Source: Hyalella azteca
Taxonomy: Eukaryota; Arthropoda; Malacostraca; Amphipoda; Hyalellidae
DNA length: 64,000 bases
Reading direction: 5' to 3'
Assembly (NCBI RefSeq): GCF_000764305.2
Contig: NW_025946036.1
Coordinates: 310,001 to 374,000 of the forward strand
Positions within the stretch are counted from its first letter, which is position 1, and each line of letters opens with the position of its first letter. Of this stretch, positions 12,972 to 28,101 are shown one piece after another. The position numbers and the translations under genes were made by a program. The notes under the pieces are model-generated. The model ran no database searches, was not told the origin of the DNA, and was given only the letters and a program-made list of their open reading frames with translations.

Positions 12972-13225
12972 CATGGTTGAACTATATAAGGTTGACCCAC
13001 GAGAAGTTCCGCCTTTCAGTTCAGCTTTCTTGTTACGTCGCGTAGATCGAGAAACGTAAACAAACCCGTCATTCCCATGACGGATTGGTTGACTGGTTTG
13101 AACGCATTTTGGTGATTGGTTAATGCCCGTGACGTCACTGAGATCAGTTACGTCATAGGCGAAAAACAAGCTCCATCCGCGAAAATGAGCTTCTCATGAG
13201 TCAACCTTATACTAGTTCAACCATG
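12972..13225. mobile_element. hAT-like MITE, 254 bp, perfect 8-bp TSD
   Basis: Terminal inverted repeats of about 36 bp begin CATGGTTGAACTA and continue TATAAGGTTGAC on both ends, with one indel and two mismatches. Perfect 8-bp direct repeats GCTAGGAG flank it at 12964-12971 and 13226-13233. It has no transposase. Confidence 0.85.
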
Positions 13226-13233
13226 GCTAGGAG

Positions 13234-15098
13234 TTTGTGTCGATCTGCATGTAGAAGATATTCTAGGAAATTGTTTATGATGACTGGTGACCCACGCTTG
13301 GTGTAACGCTCAAGTCTTGGTGATTTAATCGACAGCCTCGACTTGATGAGTAATCTTTTATTTCAACCATGAGTAATCTCGTCCAATATACTACCGTCAA
13401 TGACATAAATTGCCATTCGGCAGAAAGTGCTCGTACTTCGCCGCTCGCCACTAAAGATAAGCAGAAATTCGATCTTTATGGTTCGATAACCACACGATGA
13501 CAACGAAGCTGTTATGAGCGCGTTAGAACATGTTATTTTGTTTATAAAATAGAGCCTTTCTATTGCAGACCAGCGGCGTGTTGTGCGAGGTTTCCTGGCG
13601 TTTAGGGTAGAAAAACACAAATTCCATATTTAAAATACGAATTATTGGAGGCAATGAGAGATTCTTTGCTCCTAAGAAATGGCGAGCAGAAGTTCGAATC
13701 AATAAGCTTTATAACTTTAATTATCCATTACAGAATCAGCCCAGTGCATTATCTGTGGAGAATGGTTTTATATATAATCACAAAAAAGTATCACTTTTAA
13801 GAGAATTGACGCATGTTATCGTTGAAGCCTTCTGATGCAATTCAATAAGCATCGAGTTCCAAAATGAGCCGGAACAAATTGGAAGGCGTTATGATTAGGC
13901 TGATTTAATTACCTACCTAATCGTGGACAAGCAATTTTCTTCTATTACCATTATTCGCATAAATTCCACACTTTGAAAAAAAAGAAAAAATCAAAGGTTC
14001 CAATCCAATGCGTGGATACCCGTCGAATTTTAGATTAAATTTATTGATATCAAATTTTAGAAGAAATGCATGTGCCAGAAAACGATTATTGTAAGTAAAA
14101 ATATTCAGGTGATTTGCCGAAGTCGTACTTTTCAAAAAGTCTCTTGAAATAGCGTCCATTAACGTATATTCTTATTACTATTATATTATATATTATTATC
14201 ACCTGCCTTTAGTGATGGATGTGGCCGCGCCTTTAATAAGCCGGAAGTAACTCTAGGTAATATTAGCTGTACTTTGGGTAATTCTAGCCATTATGAATCA
14301 AAACATTCGAGTTGCATTAGACATTCTATTGATGTAACGCCCACAGAGCCAGATACACCATTGGGTCTATAGAAATGCATCTTGTCCAATTTCACTCATA
14401 TTATTATTTCTCCTTTTCATCTATTTATTTGTTGCAAATTTATTTATCTCTTGACTTGGCCTATGATCGCTTTCACGAATCGTACTGCGCAATGTATACT
14501 CACTCGTATTACAGCTTATTGATATTCTCATGCGCAAGAAAAATTTAAAATTCATTGATGTGTTCTCTTCTTAAAGAAGTTCTATTTACTAGAATATGAT
14601 ACTTTTCCTTTTTTCAGTGATCTATACAGTGCAGTCATGTTCCAACTGATATATCGAACGCCTTCGTGAATGAAGCAGTAGCTTTCGTTTGGCAACTCAT
14701 TGGAATCCGTACAAGTTCATTACTTATTTTAAAATTTCACGATCGCTAGAGCTTCTAGCTACGCCAGTTAGGTTTTCATTGTCTTTCAAAAATTTTATGT
14801 AGTTCAGTACACATATTACAACTATTTTCATTGCCGACTCCACCGTAATCATTTCAACAATTAGACTGGATTCTTTCGATCAACACAATAATCTTCTAGT
14901 AATCATTTCGCAGAAAGAGAATACTAAATAACTGCACCAAGTGGTAATGAAATATACTAACCATTGACACGTTTATTAACTGCATACTATGCGTAAGAAG
15001 AAATGCCACAGCCAATGGAAGTCATTAGACAGATCTAGAGAGAGATTGGTAAGAGACTCAGAAATAATATCGTAACGGACTATTAACTATTGCAATAA
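13234..15098. other. Intergenic, no gene seen
   Basis: Convergent gap between FANCI and beta-tubulin. It is AT-rich with short unrelated open frames. The last 120 bases or so are the beta-tubulin 3' untranslated region. Confidence 0.55.
14972..14977 (-). promoter_or_regulatory. Candidate polyadenylation signal of beta-tubulin
   Basis: TTTATT on the plus strand reads AATAAA on the minus strand, about 120 bases beyond the tubulin stop codon. Confidence 0.5.
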
Positions 15099-17824
<2,726 letters not shown>

Positions 17825-20800
17825 GATGACAGGATGCACGACGAGTACCTAGCTGAGGCTAGCTCTGTGAACGATGTCAGGCGAAGAATGAGCTCAGTTG
17901 ACCGTTGACGGCAGACGCTCGCTCCTGACTCCTCCCTCCTCCCTTCTCTCGAATGCTTGAAACGCCAGGAGGATGCAATTCAAAATTAGAGTCAAAATAG
18001 TACTAAAATAGAGAATCAATTTTTTTATGCAAAAGATTCCTCATTGTGATCATTATATTTGTTTGAGGTAATTATTTCAAATATTAAAATTTAGGCTTTC
18101 TTTTTAGCAGATTTTCATAAATCGAAGTATCTGGAAACTGCCCTTTTCAGTTAAACCAGGTACTTTTTTTCTGTTGCATTTCAAATCGAACGGCTGGTGA
18201 ACTCGGGAGTTAATTGGTAGATGAAAGATTTCAAAACAGTAACTATCATTTATAGGCTATAGCTAATACAACGCAATATCGTTTTGACATTTTACATATT
18301 TATTCATGTAAAGCATACACTAATAATTCGTTGCAAAAAGAACAAATTCAGCCATAATTTATCTTGAAACCAATTTTGCAGCGTCACTCAATGAATATTA
18401 GATCCAGAACTTTATGTATTTATTAAATAATAAATATAAAAATGACTTGTCTTCTTTACCTTTTCTTACGTCTTAACATTTTATTGTCCTTGATAGGGTT
18501 GAATTCAAACTGCTAGCATGGACCTGAGTTCGTTTCTCATGGAATTTGGCTTTAGCAAGTTTTTATTCACACGGCTGCTAGCTCGCTATCTGTGCATGTA
18601 CATAATTTTTTTATTTTTTCTCTACTCTCATGGCAGTTGAGAGAGTACTTGGATTGAACTTTGTCCAATTCTAATTAAAAAGGCTCATTCACATTCAATC
18701 TCTCTTTACGAGAAAATAAACGCTTTGAGGGTTCAGTCACGGTGACATCTTATCTCTAAAAGGGCACAATTATGCTTCATCTGTCAACATCCATTGTTGC
18801 TGCCAGACGCGAAGCTATCAATATCTCCGGGCTCCGGCCACGCCCCCCTAATAAACGACCATATATATGGCATATAATTTGTTTATAAAACTGAAACCAT
18901 CGATTCCATTTTTAAAGATGCTTTCAGTAATAATCAACGTCGAGAACAAAATATTGATATTGTTTTCTTGCCTCTGGTGACATAAATCATCAGGGTATAA
19001 CGCTCGGCAAACAATGAGGTTGTGATTGATTTCTGAGGTTGAAAATCCTGACGCCGCTAAGTGAGCGTTGCTTCTTTCATGTTGGTTTTCCCAAAATAAA
19101 CTTAAATTGTATGAAAATCGTTTTATAGACGTACTGACAAGATTTATTGAAATAAATCACAAAGAATGCTATTCAGCTTATCGTTTTTTAAATATTATAA
19201 TATAGTATAATACGAGTATAGAACTGAAATGAATCTTGTGATCGTATGGAAATAGAACAAATCTTGAGATCGAGGTCAAGAGGTTCCCCATAACTCTTAT
19301 TTTAGGCAATTTCCTTGCGCAAATACCCTAAATTGGGTGCAGCACACCTGACTGCAAGCAGAGAGGAGCATAAAATTCTTAATAAGGCGGCGCCTGACCG
19401 CCGCAGTAGCCAAGCACATATAAACCTCGTTTACAGCAAGAACCGAAGCCATAAGGTATACTTGACCTCCATCAGCTGCGGCAAAAACTTACCGTACTCG
19501 AGCGGTGTTTAAGCTGCTCTGCATTGAGTCAGCTATGGACATGTAACATTTGCGTAACTGGAAACGTTACTCTGAAAGGCTTTGATTATTTATAAAAAAT
19601 GTTAAAATCCCATTGCACTAAACAACAAAAGTTCCGAGATAAGATTGTGACACCGAATATTATGATAAACATTAATGTGAAAGTGAAAGCCGTTGTATCT
19701 AAGATCCAATTTTCAACGGAGGATATTAAACATGATGGTGAAGCTTCGTCCAATGGTAGAATCCCATTCAAGCTCGGTTCGCCTTTACTTGGTTCGTTAT
19801 GTATATGCGAGCAGGAGAATGTTAGGCGACGAGGCAACCAGTGTGTTTTATCTAAAATTAATCTATGTGCTATTGTTTAAAATATACCAATTACAGCTGC
19901 ACAACTATCTGTAATTTATATTTATTACCAGCTAATTGCATTCCAGAGCTAGGGTTTACCATCTGTTCACCAAAGACAATTTTCTATCATAAAAATTTAC
20001 CTCATTTAAGTTACACCATTAGAGCGAAATATAACTCAAAATTACTATTTTTTTTCTTGACTTACAGTCGCTTTTGGATCATCATGCTGTTGGATTATAA
20101 TAGTATTAGTAGATTGGTTTAAAGTTCAATATTCAGAAAAGACAATTTCAAATTCTTATCCATTTTAAATCCGCATGCATACACGTGTAGGGTGTAGCCC
20201 CATTGTCAGATCCTATACATAAGACTTTAAGCATAACATAGCACTAACTTAGAACTCACTGTCAAATAACATAGCATGGTTCAAATGGTATGTACCATAA
20301 TTGATAGTGTTCAACCAAAAGTCAAGACTCTAACAGCTACCATATTTCTTTACCACAAGGTTCAAATATATTACAAAAATCAGGAACCTTTCATTTACTA
20401 TACAGTAAAAAACGTCAGCTAATTGATCATCAAGGATAACGCAGAGGGTTTCAGAAATTTTGACACAAAAAGTCTAGTCGATATACTAAAAGGAACTAAT
20501 TGAATTAACATTGTTTGAACAAGTTGTGAACATGTGTCCTCCACTAACTTAAATGAAGGAAACAAAAGACGCAGGAGCGAGTTCATGAAGAGTAAAACAT
20601 TTTAAAAACTTTCAACACACCACACAAACGATTTGAAAAAAAAAAATACGAAACTCTAAACAGGGAAGAAAACACAGGGCTCAGCACGTCAAAAGTTCAA
20701 ACGCAAATTACACTGTTCCTCATCATTGGATTTAAGCACCATTAAATTAAAACGTAACGCACAGAGGTGGAGTCAACTTGATGACTAGATGATGAATTAT

Positions 20801-21356
20801 CATAATACAAATGAAACTAATTGAGGCAACCGCGTTTCGGAAAAAAAAACGATTTTCTTGCAACGTCAAACAAACTTTCCGGTGTTCCAAGGTTTATAGC
20901 GTTCATTAATCTCCAAATCCAGATAAATGAATCCTTATAGTTAATACGAAAAAAACTAAAGCCCGCAATATACTACCAGGTATTTATTACTTTATTTATT
21001 GTTTCGGATTTTCCATCGGCCTGAAATTTCTAGACAGGAGAACGGTTTTCAGTTACAGAATTTTAAAGCTAAAATTTTCAATAGAAATTTCTTTTTGCCC
21101 ACATAACAGGAATATTTTCGTCCAAATGGGATCTCATAACTGGAATGTTCAAAAGAGTTCTGAAGCAACTCTTTATCACGCTATTATAACAGATTGACCA
21201 TACTGTAAGACTCTACATTTAGCTTATAAAAGTTAGGATCCAAAACAGGAATATTTTGGAAGCAAAAAGAGACATTGTACCGTCACTAAAACCGCATCAC
21301 AGGGAATTTCAATTCAAATTGTGCACATAACATAAAATAATGCCGAATATACCAAT
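17825..21356. other. Intergenic, no gene seen
   Basis: A 3.5-kb AT-rich stretch between the tubulin 5' end and the ALG3 stop. The first 150 bases or so should include the tubulin promoter and 5' untranslated region; about 17930-17950 is a pyrimidine-rich CTCC run. Minus-strand AATAAA candidates for ALG3 occur at 20983-20996. Longest open frames are below 100 codons and look random. Confidence 0.5.
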
Positions 21357-24300
21357 TCAAGATTCTTTCTTGGTCTTTTGGGAGCCATTTTTTAGAAGAC
21401 GCTGAGCCATCTTCTTAGAATTTTCTTTCGAAGGTCTGTTAAAGAAAAGAGCAAGCAGAAGCACCAAGTGGCACAAGTGCAGAAGTCCCGAGCTCCAGCT
21501 GGTTGCAGGAAATGTGTTCCAAGCAAGCTCTAGGAGGCCAAGAAGAAGAAGCTTGTAAGTTGTTGGTAGTGTTGTTGACCAAGCCAGGTAAGGCAGGCTA
21601 TGATAGTACCACACGTAGAATTGGTAATGCAGTGACCGGCTTACAACCATGCCTATAAAATTGCTGCAGAAAAGGGGCAGCAGAAGCAACTGACAACTCA
21701 CTCCCACGTTGCTACGTCGGAACGTCTGCAACCCACGCAAACACCTGCCAACAAATTCATTTATGAGGCACAAAAACGAAATTTCAATAAGCACAGATAT
21801 ACAGGCTCAATAAGAATTGCGTTTAAAAAAATGTTCACAATCAACAACGCATACACCTTGCTAGCTGATGTGCATTCAACAAGACTAAAAGGCATGTTTT
21901 CTGCGGAAAGATCGGAAATTGTCTTTGAGAGAAAAAATATCGAGTTTCTATCAGTTAGTATTGAAGAGAAAAGAAGCACCTGTGCCACTGTAGAGCTGCA
22001 AAGAGCGCCAGCAGCAGTAGATGAGCTCCCACGAGACCGACGTGAAAACGCCAATCTAGGAAGACATCCTCGGGCAATAATTTCCAGTTGACCGTCCACT
22101 CGTAGAGAAAAACGCGTCCCAAGTCAAATGCTCCTTTCAAGTATGATAAGGGATTGTGTAACAAGAAAGGAGCTCCCATCAAGACCTGCACAAAACAATT
22201 CATACAAAATTACTTATCGATCTCCGTGAAGCAAGAATACTGAATTAAAAAAGACCACAGTTTAATTATTCCAACACTTTTTTATACATATTAAAACGAC
22301 AATATGAATAAATACAACCTTAATGCACGAAAATTTCATTACCTGTACTGCAGCACAGACAGACAGCTGTAGGAATGTGCCCAGCAGGCCCAGTGACATC
22401 ATGTAGGCATGTAGTAAAGCAGGAGCAAAAAGAAGAACGTTCATCTTCACAGAAACAGCACAACTGGAAAGATAAATATACAATCAATGAACATTGACGT
22501 TTCCAGGAGCGCAAGGCAAAGCTTTAATGATACTGTAATATGTTATCCTTGGTTTGGATAAAGTCAAGTATTGAAGACAGAAGTGGTCAATAGAAGATAA
22601 TTCCCATATACCAAAAAACAGGAATGCCGTTAGAATGCATAAAATCCTAAATTTGAACACAATAATAAGGTACTTCTTTATTAGCAATATGGCATTAAAG
22701 AATAAAATTATCAAGTCTTAAAATAACCAAAATCACCTGAAAAGGAAGCTGCCAAGAGTCCACCATCCCTCACAGAAAAGGTTGAGTGCCCCATAGAGGA
22801 AGAACATAGCCACGGGATCATTGAAGAGCCTCAACACATAGATCGAGTGCACACGATACGAGCAGCAGCTTAGCAACACCAGCACATACGGTGGCACCTG
22901 TTCAAAATAAAAATGTCATACTAACATTTCCTACTTGTCAGTAATTTATGGCCCATTACCTTCAATGCAACCGTTTTTCATTGAAATTCAACTAAATTCT
23001 TTCACTTATTGCCAAATACAGGCAAAGTGTCATGATGGCAATAAAGAGCTAAGTAAGTTCTTGAGGTGTATTTCACTTGACTCACTAACTCCAAAAGTAA
23101 ACATAGTTATACCGCTGGTTTGTTGCTCTATAATGTACTGGTAAAAATATGTACCATATAAATTTAAAACATTTATATAAAATAGATTTCACTGAAAAAT
23201 TGAAAAATTTAGGGTCACAAATGCCAAACAAAACTCATTAAAAATTTTACATTTGTGTACGTATTTTAGAATAACACAAAATTTGGTCACCGTCTGCTAG
23301 GAAAGTTAGGCAAATGAGCAACAGTAGTCAAAGTGTTAATAAGCTGCTGTAAAATACAGCACATATTTGCAGAAAGAGTAAAAACCCAAATCATTCAAAA
23401 ACACATAAGAACACAAATCATGTAAAATGTAAATCTCACCAATATAAGAGCTAAGAACACACATGAACACAAATAATTCAAAATGAAAAAAGAAGGCAGA
23501 ATTTGCTATGTCTCAATTTACCAAATCAATCATCTAGACTCAGTAGGTACCATTTGCATTTTCAGTCTCAAATGATTCATATGGTAAATGACAAAAATTT
23601 ACAAGGACATTTTATGAGATAAATAACTATAAATCAAAATCAAGAAACAAATTACAATTTGCAACAACATAAGCAGAATAATTATCATAACAATTATTAT
23701 GATGGGACTGCACCATACCTTCCTGCTCTTGCAGTAAAGCCTGAAGATCAGAGCAAGAGTGAGAACATAGAGGCCAGCAAAGATGTACTGAGCCAGTAGC
23801 ACATTGCGTCCACTGTCCGTCAGGTAGTATAACCCAGAGAAGATGTACACAAATCCTGCCCAAGTTAAGGTAATTAGCTCATACACAAACCGTGCTAGAG
23901 AAAATGCAAAACCCATAGCATAATATACATGGAACACTTGCAATATTGGGATCAACTTTATGGCCAGTATAAGCTTCCAACAAAGATGAAGCAAATTATT
24001 CAAAACAGAATATTAATGCATGAAATCACTTTCATTCCCAATTACATATATAAGAATATATATGAACAATACCATTAACACACCTGCAGGGTACACAAGC
24101 GGTCCAGTGTCTCCTTTAAGCAAATTGTAGTCAAAGGTTCCATTCAAAAACCCTTCAACTTCCTGCATGTATGCCTTCCAGTCAATCTCAGTATCTGTTG
24201 AATGGGAATTCTTAGATTCAATGTAAAAAAAAGAAATGAAATAATTATGAAACTTATATACACTAAATTTTTCATTCAATTTGCAAATAAGCTTATGCAA

Positions 24301-24743
24301 AATTATATAAAGTTGTACATTTTTAAATACACTCAATGAAATAAAAGAAAATTTCAAAACTAAAAAGAAACTACAGAAAACCTATTCATATGTGTATATC
24401 AAACTTCCATATTTGTCCTCTGTGGATGGCATATCATATCATCCAAGCAAAATAGATTACTGAATTATAAGGTCAATGTACTTTCTAGGCTCAGAGTCAT
24501 AAGATGCTCACATTTTACATTGTGGATGATCCAGCTATTGAGAAGGATTTCAGCAAAAATTAGTAGGACAGCTGATATCCAGCAGTAAGTAGGATTAAAA
24601 ACTAAGTTCATTATATTATTTTTGGAAACATGCTTTGTGATTCTTGTCCTTGCTGAATCCCAAATTGAAGCAAACAATGATGTATATTTATTTGTCAAGC
24701 CAGTAGCTTTACGAGACATTTGCCTGCCCCTCGCGTTTGCCAT
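21357..24743 (-). CDS. ALG3: ALG3, dolichyl-P-Man:Man5GlcNAc2-PP-dolichol alpha-1,3-mannosyltransferase
   Basis: Exons on the minus strand: 24743-24512, 24194-24084, 23855-23719, 22897-22737, 22463-22343, 22185-21980, 21744-21357. All introns are GT-AG and phases join to 451 aa (human 438). ALG3 is a GT58, GT-C fold ER enzyme that adds the first lumenal mannose from dolichol-P-mannose to the N-glycan precursor. Conserved blocks: [15 protein letters not shown] (residue 78 on), [56 protein letters not shown] and [19 protein letters not shown]. The protein is rich in hydrophobic segments, as expected for a multispan membrane enzyme. The C-terminus KKES fits the KKXX ER-retrieval signal (human KKAH). 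The start is the only ATG giving a cytosolic basic head before the first membrane span. Confidence 0.96.
22898..23718 (-). other. ALG3 intron 3
   Basis: The 0.8-kb intron between exons 3 and 4 is AT-rich with no recognised repeat. The other five ALG3 introns are about 160-320 bp. Confidence 0.6.
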
Positions 24744-25428
24744 TTTGTGTCAGGGAAGCACAGAAGGGGCTATTAGGCTGTTGCCTGTTGGTTACAAGAA
24801 CATCAAGTGATCAATAACAAAACAGTTAAGATAATATGTAATGATTCATAAAAAAACACAAATTGTTCAAAAAACTTTTGTTTTTAGGTTATTTCTAGAT
24901 GGTAATTGACAAATAAAATTTATTAAAACAATCTTCATGATAAATACTTATCAAAATGCTTTAGTCTTCTTCTTCTATTGAATAGTCTACGAGTAAAAAA
25001 TATCACAGTAAAAATAATTTCTAACCAGACATTATGAAACTGCAATATCTATAGATACTGTCTGTATAATATACTATTCATAATACTAATATATACTGTC
25101 AATTTTACAGATGGCTTCTGCCCAAATTTCCACTTGGCACAAACAACCATACTGTGAGTTGTGACACATGATTGAAGTTTGAACCCTCCAAAGTCCAACT
25201 AAAGTTCTAACTACTAGTATTAAAAGGTGTCAATTAACAAATAGCAAGTTAAAAAAATTATTAAATCAGTATTGAGTAACAAGTGGCAGCTTATATCAGT
25301 GTAATAGATTTGATTGTAGATATCAGTTTGCAATCCACAATAATAACTTAATAGGCTAACAGAGAGGGGTTAAGTGTTAACATGAAAATTCACAGTGCAC
25401 GTCTGTACATTACACGACCGCACGTCGA

Positions 25429-25663
25429 CATAGTGACAAACCTGGTCAAACCAGAGATCTTTTAGTTTTAGAATCAGTTCATTTTTAATTTCCTAATTTA
25501 ACTAAGATTTAAACAAATTTCTTTTGTATGATTGATATTATTTGATAATGCTGGTATCCAGAATACTTTACTGGTCTACTTATACTTATAGGACTCAAAA
25601 ATGAACTTGAGGCAGTAGGCACTCAGAGGCAGAGTCTAAAAAACTACCTGCTTTGCCACTTTG
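25429..25663 (+). mobile_element. hAT-like MITE (family 1, copy C)
   Basis: Same ends as the intron-1 copies of FANCI (CATAGTGACAAACC at the left, GTCTAAAAAACTACCTGC then TTTGCCACTTTG at the right). The interior shares AATCAGTTCATTTTTAATTT and CTCAAAAATGAACTTGAG with them. It is more diverged and no target duplication is visible. Confidence 0.75.
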
Positions 25664-26150
25664 CGGGCATGAGTGACAACATATTCACTATAATTCAGTG
25701 ATAAGTGATTCACTATTCACTAGGTGTCTAGGTCTACCTTCTTTTAAAGAACTAATGTAAAAAACAGAAAATAACGAATCCAGCCGATAATTGAATATTT
25801 TTTACAGGGAAGTGACTCCTGTCTCACAAGTCCCAGACTCCCACTTTCCTGAGTCCTGAGAACTTTAGAAGGCAGTCTCGACCACCTTCAGGTTCAGGGT
25901 CAAACTTTGTCTAGTCGCAGTTCGCACAGCTAATTGACTTGAATTTCTTAACTTTGGTCTAGCTCTAGCTCGGATCATAGGTAATTCTTTTGCTCATCTC
26001 AGTTTACGAACACTAATGGTACATATTATGAAAATTTCATAACAGAAAGAGACTGAAATAAACGTATTGCTGGCTAAAACTTACGAGCATACCGTAAACT
26101 CATATAGCAACACCAACAGCAAATAAAATGGGGGTAAGTTCAGATCATGT

Positions 26151-26348
26151 TTACAATCCAATTTGGGCGACGCGATACCAGTCATACCACGTATCCAACA
26201 ATTTTGCGGTTCGCTCTGTTGCTGTAGTCAGTGTAGTGGAGTGGACAAGAAATTTTGAACACCAATCTGCATTGGATGCATCGCCGCCTAACGGCGGGAA
26301 ATAGAACCTGCCATCGGCAACCAGTCTTAGCAAGTAAGCCCGCTTCAT
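26151..26348 (-). CDS. Unrecognised 65-codon reading frame, possible exon
   Basis: The frame starts MKRAYLLRLVADGRFYFPPL and ends WYDWYRVAQIGL before a TAA that overlaps a possible GTAAAC donor. Its composition is protein-like, but I do not recognise it and found no partner exon. It may be a first exon, a pseudogene fragment or chance. Confidence 0.2.
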   Translation of the reverse strand: MKRAYLLRLVADGRFYFPPLGGDASNADWCSKFLVHSTTLTTATERTAKLLDTWYDWYRVAQIGL

Positions 26349-26554
26349 TATTTTATGTTCCGAATTTTTGAAGTTAACAGCTTAACACCTACATATACGA
26401 GAGAAAATGGGCGCACTGGAATGACGGCCAAACAGAAAGAGCAACATCAGATGATCAGAGCAATGAGAGCATCACCTCATACTTAGATTGTACCCAGTTC
26501 ACACAACACCACGTGCTGCCACTGCTGCGCCCAGACATAGTAGAGAAAAATCTT

Positions 26555-26747
26555 ATATATAGCGTTTTCAGCGTTTATTAGGCCGTAGGCCTGTCGCAGA
26601 TTCTTAACATTGCAGAACTTCCATAGCTTGTTGCGGGCTTGAATTCGCAACTCGCTGCTTCAAATTTTCTTTGCTTAACCGCACGGCTTCCTTGCCGATT
26701 CTGACCAGAAACTGGCGCACAGAGCTGGGATCGAACCCGTACCTCTC
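26555..26747 (-). mobile_element. tRNA-derived SINE, copy 1, cut by adapter
   Basis: On the minus strand this reads GGTACGGGTTCGATCCC (B box), CAGCTCTGTGCGCCAG, TTTCTGGTCAGAATC and the tail ACAGGCCTACGGCCTAAT, matching the fuller copy at 61854-62100. The A-box head is missing because the copy stops exactly at the adapter at 26748. Confidence 0.8.
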
Positions 26748-26785
26748 CTGTCTCTTATACACATCTAGATGTGTATAAGAGACAG
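26748..26785. other. Nextera mate-pair junction adapter (assembly artefact)
   Basis: These 38 bases are CTGTCTCTTATACACATCT followed directly by its reverse complement, the Tn5 mosaic-end circularisation junction of Nextera mate-pair libraries. Translated on the minus strand they give SVSYTHLDVYKRQ, a peptide found in contaminated databases. They are not genomic. Confidence 0.98.
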
Positions 26786-27184
26786 ACATAGTTCTGTTCC
26801 AAAAATTTTCGTCCTTCGACAAGTGGCCGTTCGACCGAGGGCTGGTTCGACCCACGGCCTAGATACGGACGGCTTGAAGTGTTGAAGGCTACGTTCCGGA
26901 AGGCAGGAATCATGATGGTCCATTACATCCAGGGCACTTGTGGTCTTCGGCAGGCGACCCCGAGCGTGCAGCCGTTAACCATAAATTTAACTCTTAAACT
27001 ATCGAGATGCATGCCAGAGGCCAGTACAGGCACCTAAAAACGCATTTTGTCGGCAGACAGTCCCGAAGTCAGTATAATCGGCCACCAAAGGATGACGTCA
27101 CGGCACCGATGAGTTTAGCTTACATGTGACAGTTGTTGTCTCTCTGCATCTTACAATGCAGACTTAAAAAATCAGACGCTCTTT
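26786..27184. other. No gene seen, right of adapter
   Basis: GC-richer than its surroundings. No continuation of the SINE cut at 26747 appears here, consistent with an artificial join. I recognise no coding family. Confidence 0.45.
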
Positions 27185-27205
27185 TTGTAGATAGTTGGGG
27201 AAGCG

Positions 27206-27728
27206 ATGAAGCTGTTGTTTGTCGCTGTCATGCGTCCGAACCTACTAGAAAAGGACAAAAATTTAGTCGAGAGTGTTCAAAGACGTGCAACAAAGATAAT
27301 TCCGGGATTAAAAGGCAAACCTTACGAAGAAAGATTAAAAATTACGAAGCTTCCAAGCCTATGTTGTCGACGTCTGCGTGGTGGCCTCATTGAAGTATAC
27401 AGGTATACCCATGGTTTATACAAGATCCCAGAAGGATTACTGGAATTCGAAACAAGAACAACACCAGGGGCCACGGCTATAAACTAAAGAAACTGCGTTG
27501 TAACTAATATGTATTATTTCAACCATTACCATCTCAATAAATTCGTCAATTCGTGTAAAGATCAGGTTTATAAGGCTGGATCCCTTGTGAAATCAAGTCA
27601 CGAAAAGTACAAGAATCGGCAACAGGCCATGGGCCTATTTCTTCAGTGCCGACACTTCTATTATATTCTATGAACAAGAATCGGCAACAGGCCATGGGCC
27701 TATTTCTTCAGTGCCGACACTTCTATTT
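27206..27728 (+). mobile_element. CR1-like LINE remnant: reverse transcriptase C-terminus plus 3' tail
   Basis: The frame at 27206-27484 contains VQRRATKIIPGLKGKPYEER, LPSL, RRLRGGLIEVYRYTHGLY and TRTTPG, the conserved region after the reverse transcriptase fingers and palm in CR1/Jockey-type LINEs. It ends in an early stop; the frame shifted by one continues GHGYKLKKL, so a frameshift is present. The segment that normally encodes the final NAFKNRLD block is missing. The 3' tail follows (AGAATCGGCAACAGGCCATG and CAGTGCCGACACTTCTATT) and is partly repeated at 27684-27728. Confidence 0.85.
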
Positions 27729-27742
27729 TAATGGCATCGACT

Positions 27743-28101
27743 TTAATGACCCCTTTGAATGACCCAAGGTTTCAGCAGTTTTTCATTCATCCGCATTGAG
27801 TGCATCACCTGAAAGCATAAGTTGTGTCTGTTTCCGTAACATCTTTGATATAAGATACTATATATTTTCCTGGGGCAAAATCTGTTTCTTGCCACGTGAT
27901 CCATTATCCTCACCTTGGCAGCAATGACAGTGTTGCTGCAGTTGGCTGGTTTGAGGTATGCCTTGAACTCTTGCAAGGTGTATTGGCTGACACCAAATAG
28001 TTCGGTAAATCACCGTGTGAAACGGGAGGCAGGCTTGCGAAATCTGCATACCTCTGCTTTACCGGCACTTCGTGGAGATCTACATCGTTAATGTCGAACA
28101 A
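27743..28101 (-). pseudogene. Fragment of a YqaJ/SWIM-type uncharacterised mobile-gene family
   Basis: Two minus-strand frames joined by a frameshift read KQRYADFASLPPVSHGDLPN, then YTLQEFKAYLKPANC, AAKVRIMDHV and VMHSMRMNEKLLKPWVI. This order resembles the segment before the SWIM zinc finger of uncharacterised arthropod and fish proteins that often also carry a YqaJ-like nuclease domain (typically VKHSQR..E.PLKPWVI). Frameshifts and missing ends indicate a dead copy. Attribution is from memory of the family pattern. Confidence 0.45.

Larger units (their letters stand above)
24744..26554. other. ALG3 upstream region, mostly non-coding
   Basis: It should contain the ALG3 promoter. It includes a family-1 MITE at 25429-25663 and one ambiguous minus-strand reading frame at 26151-26348; nothing else was recognised. 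Confidence 0.5.

Noticed and set aside
26604..26855. 83-codon minus-strand protein containing SVSYTHLDVYKRQ
   Set aside because: It is a translation of the sequencing adapter plus SINE sequence.
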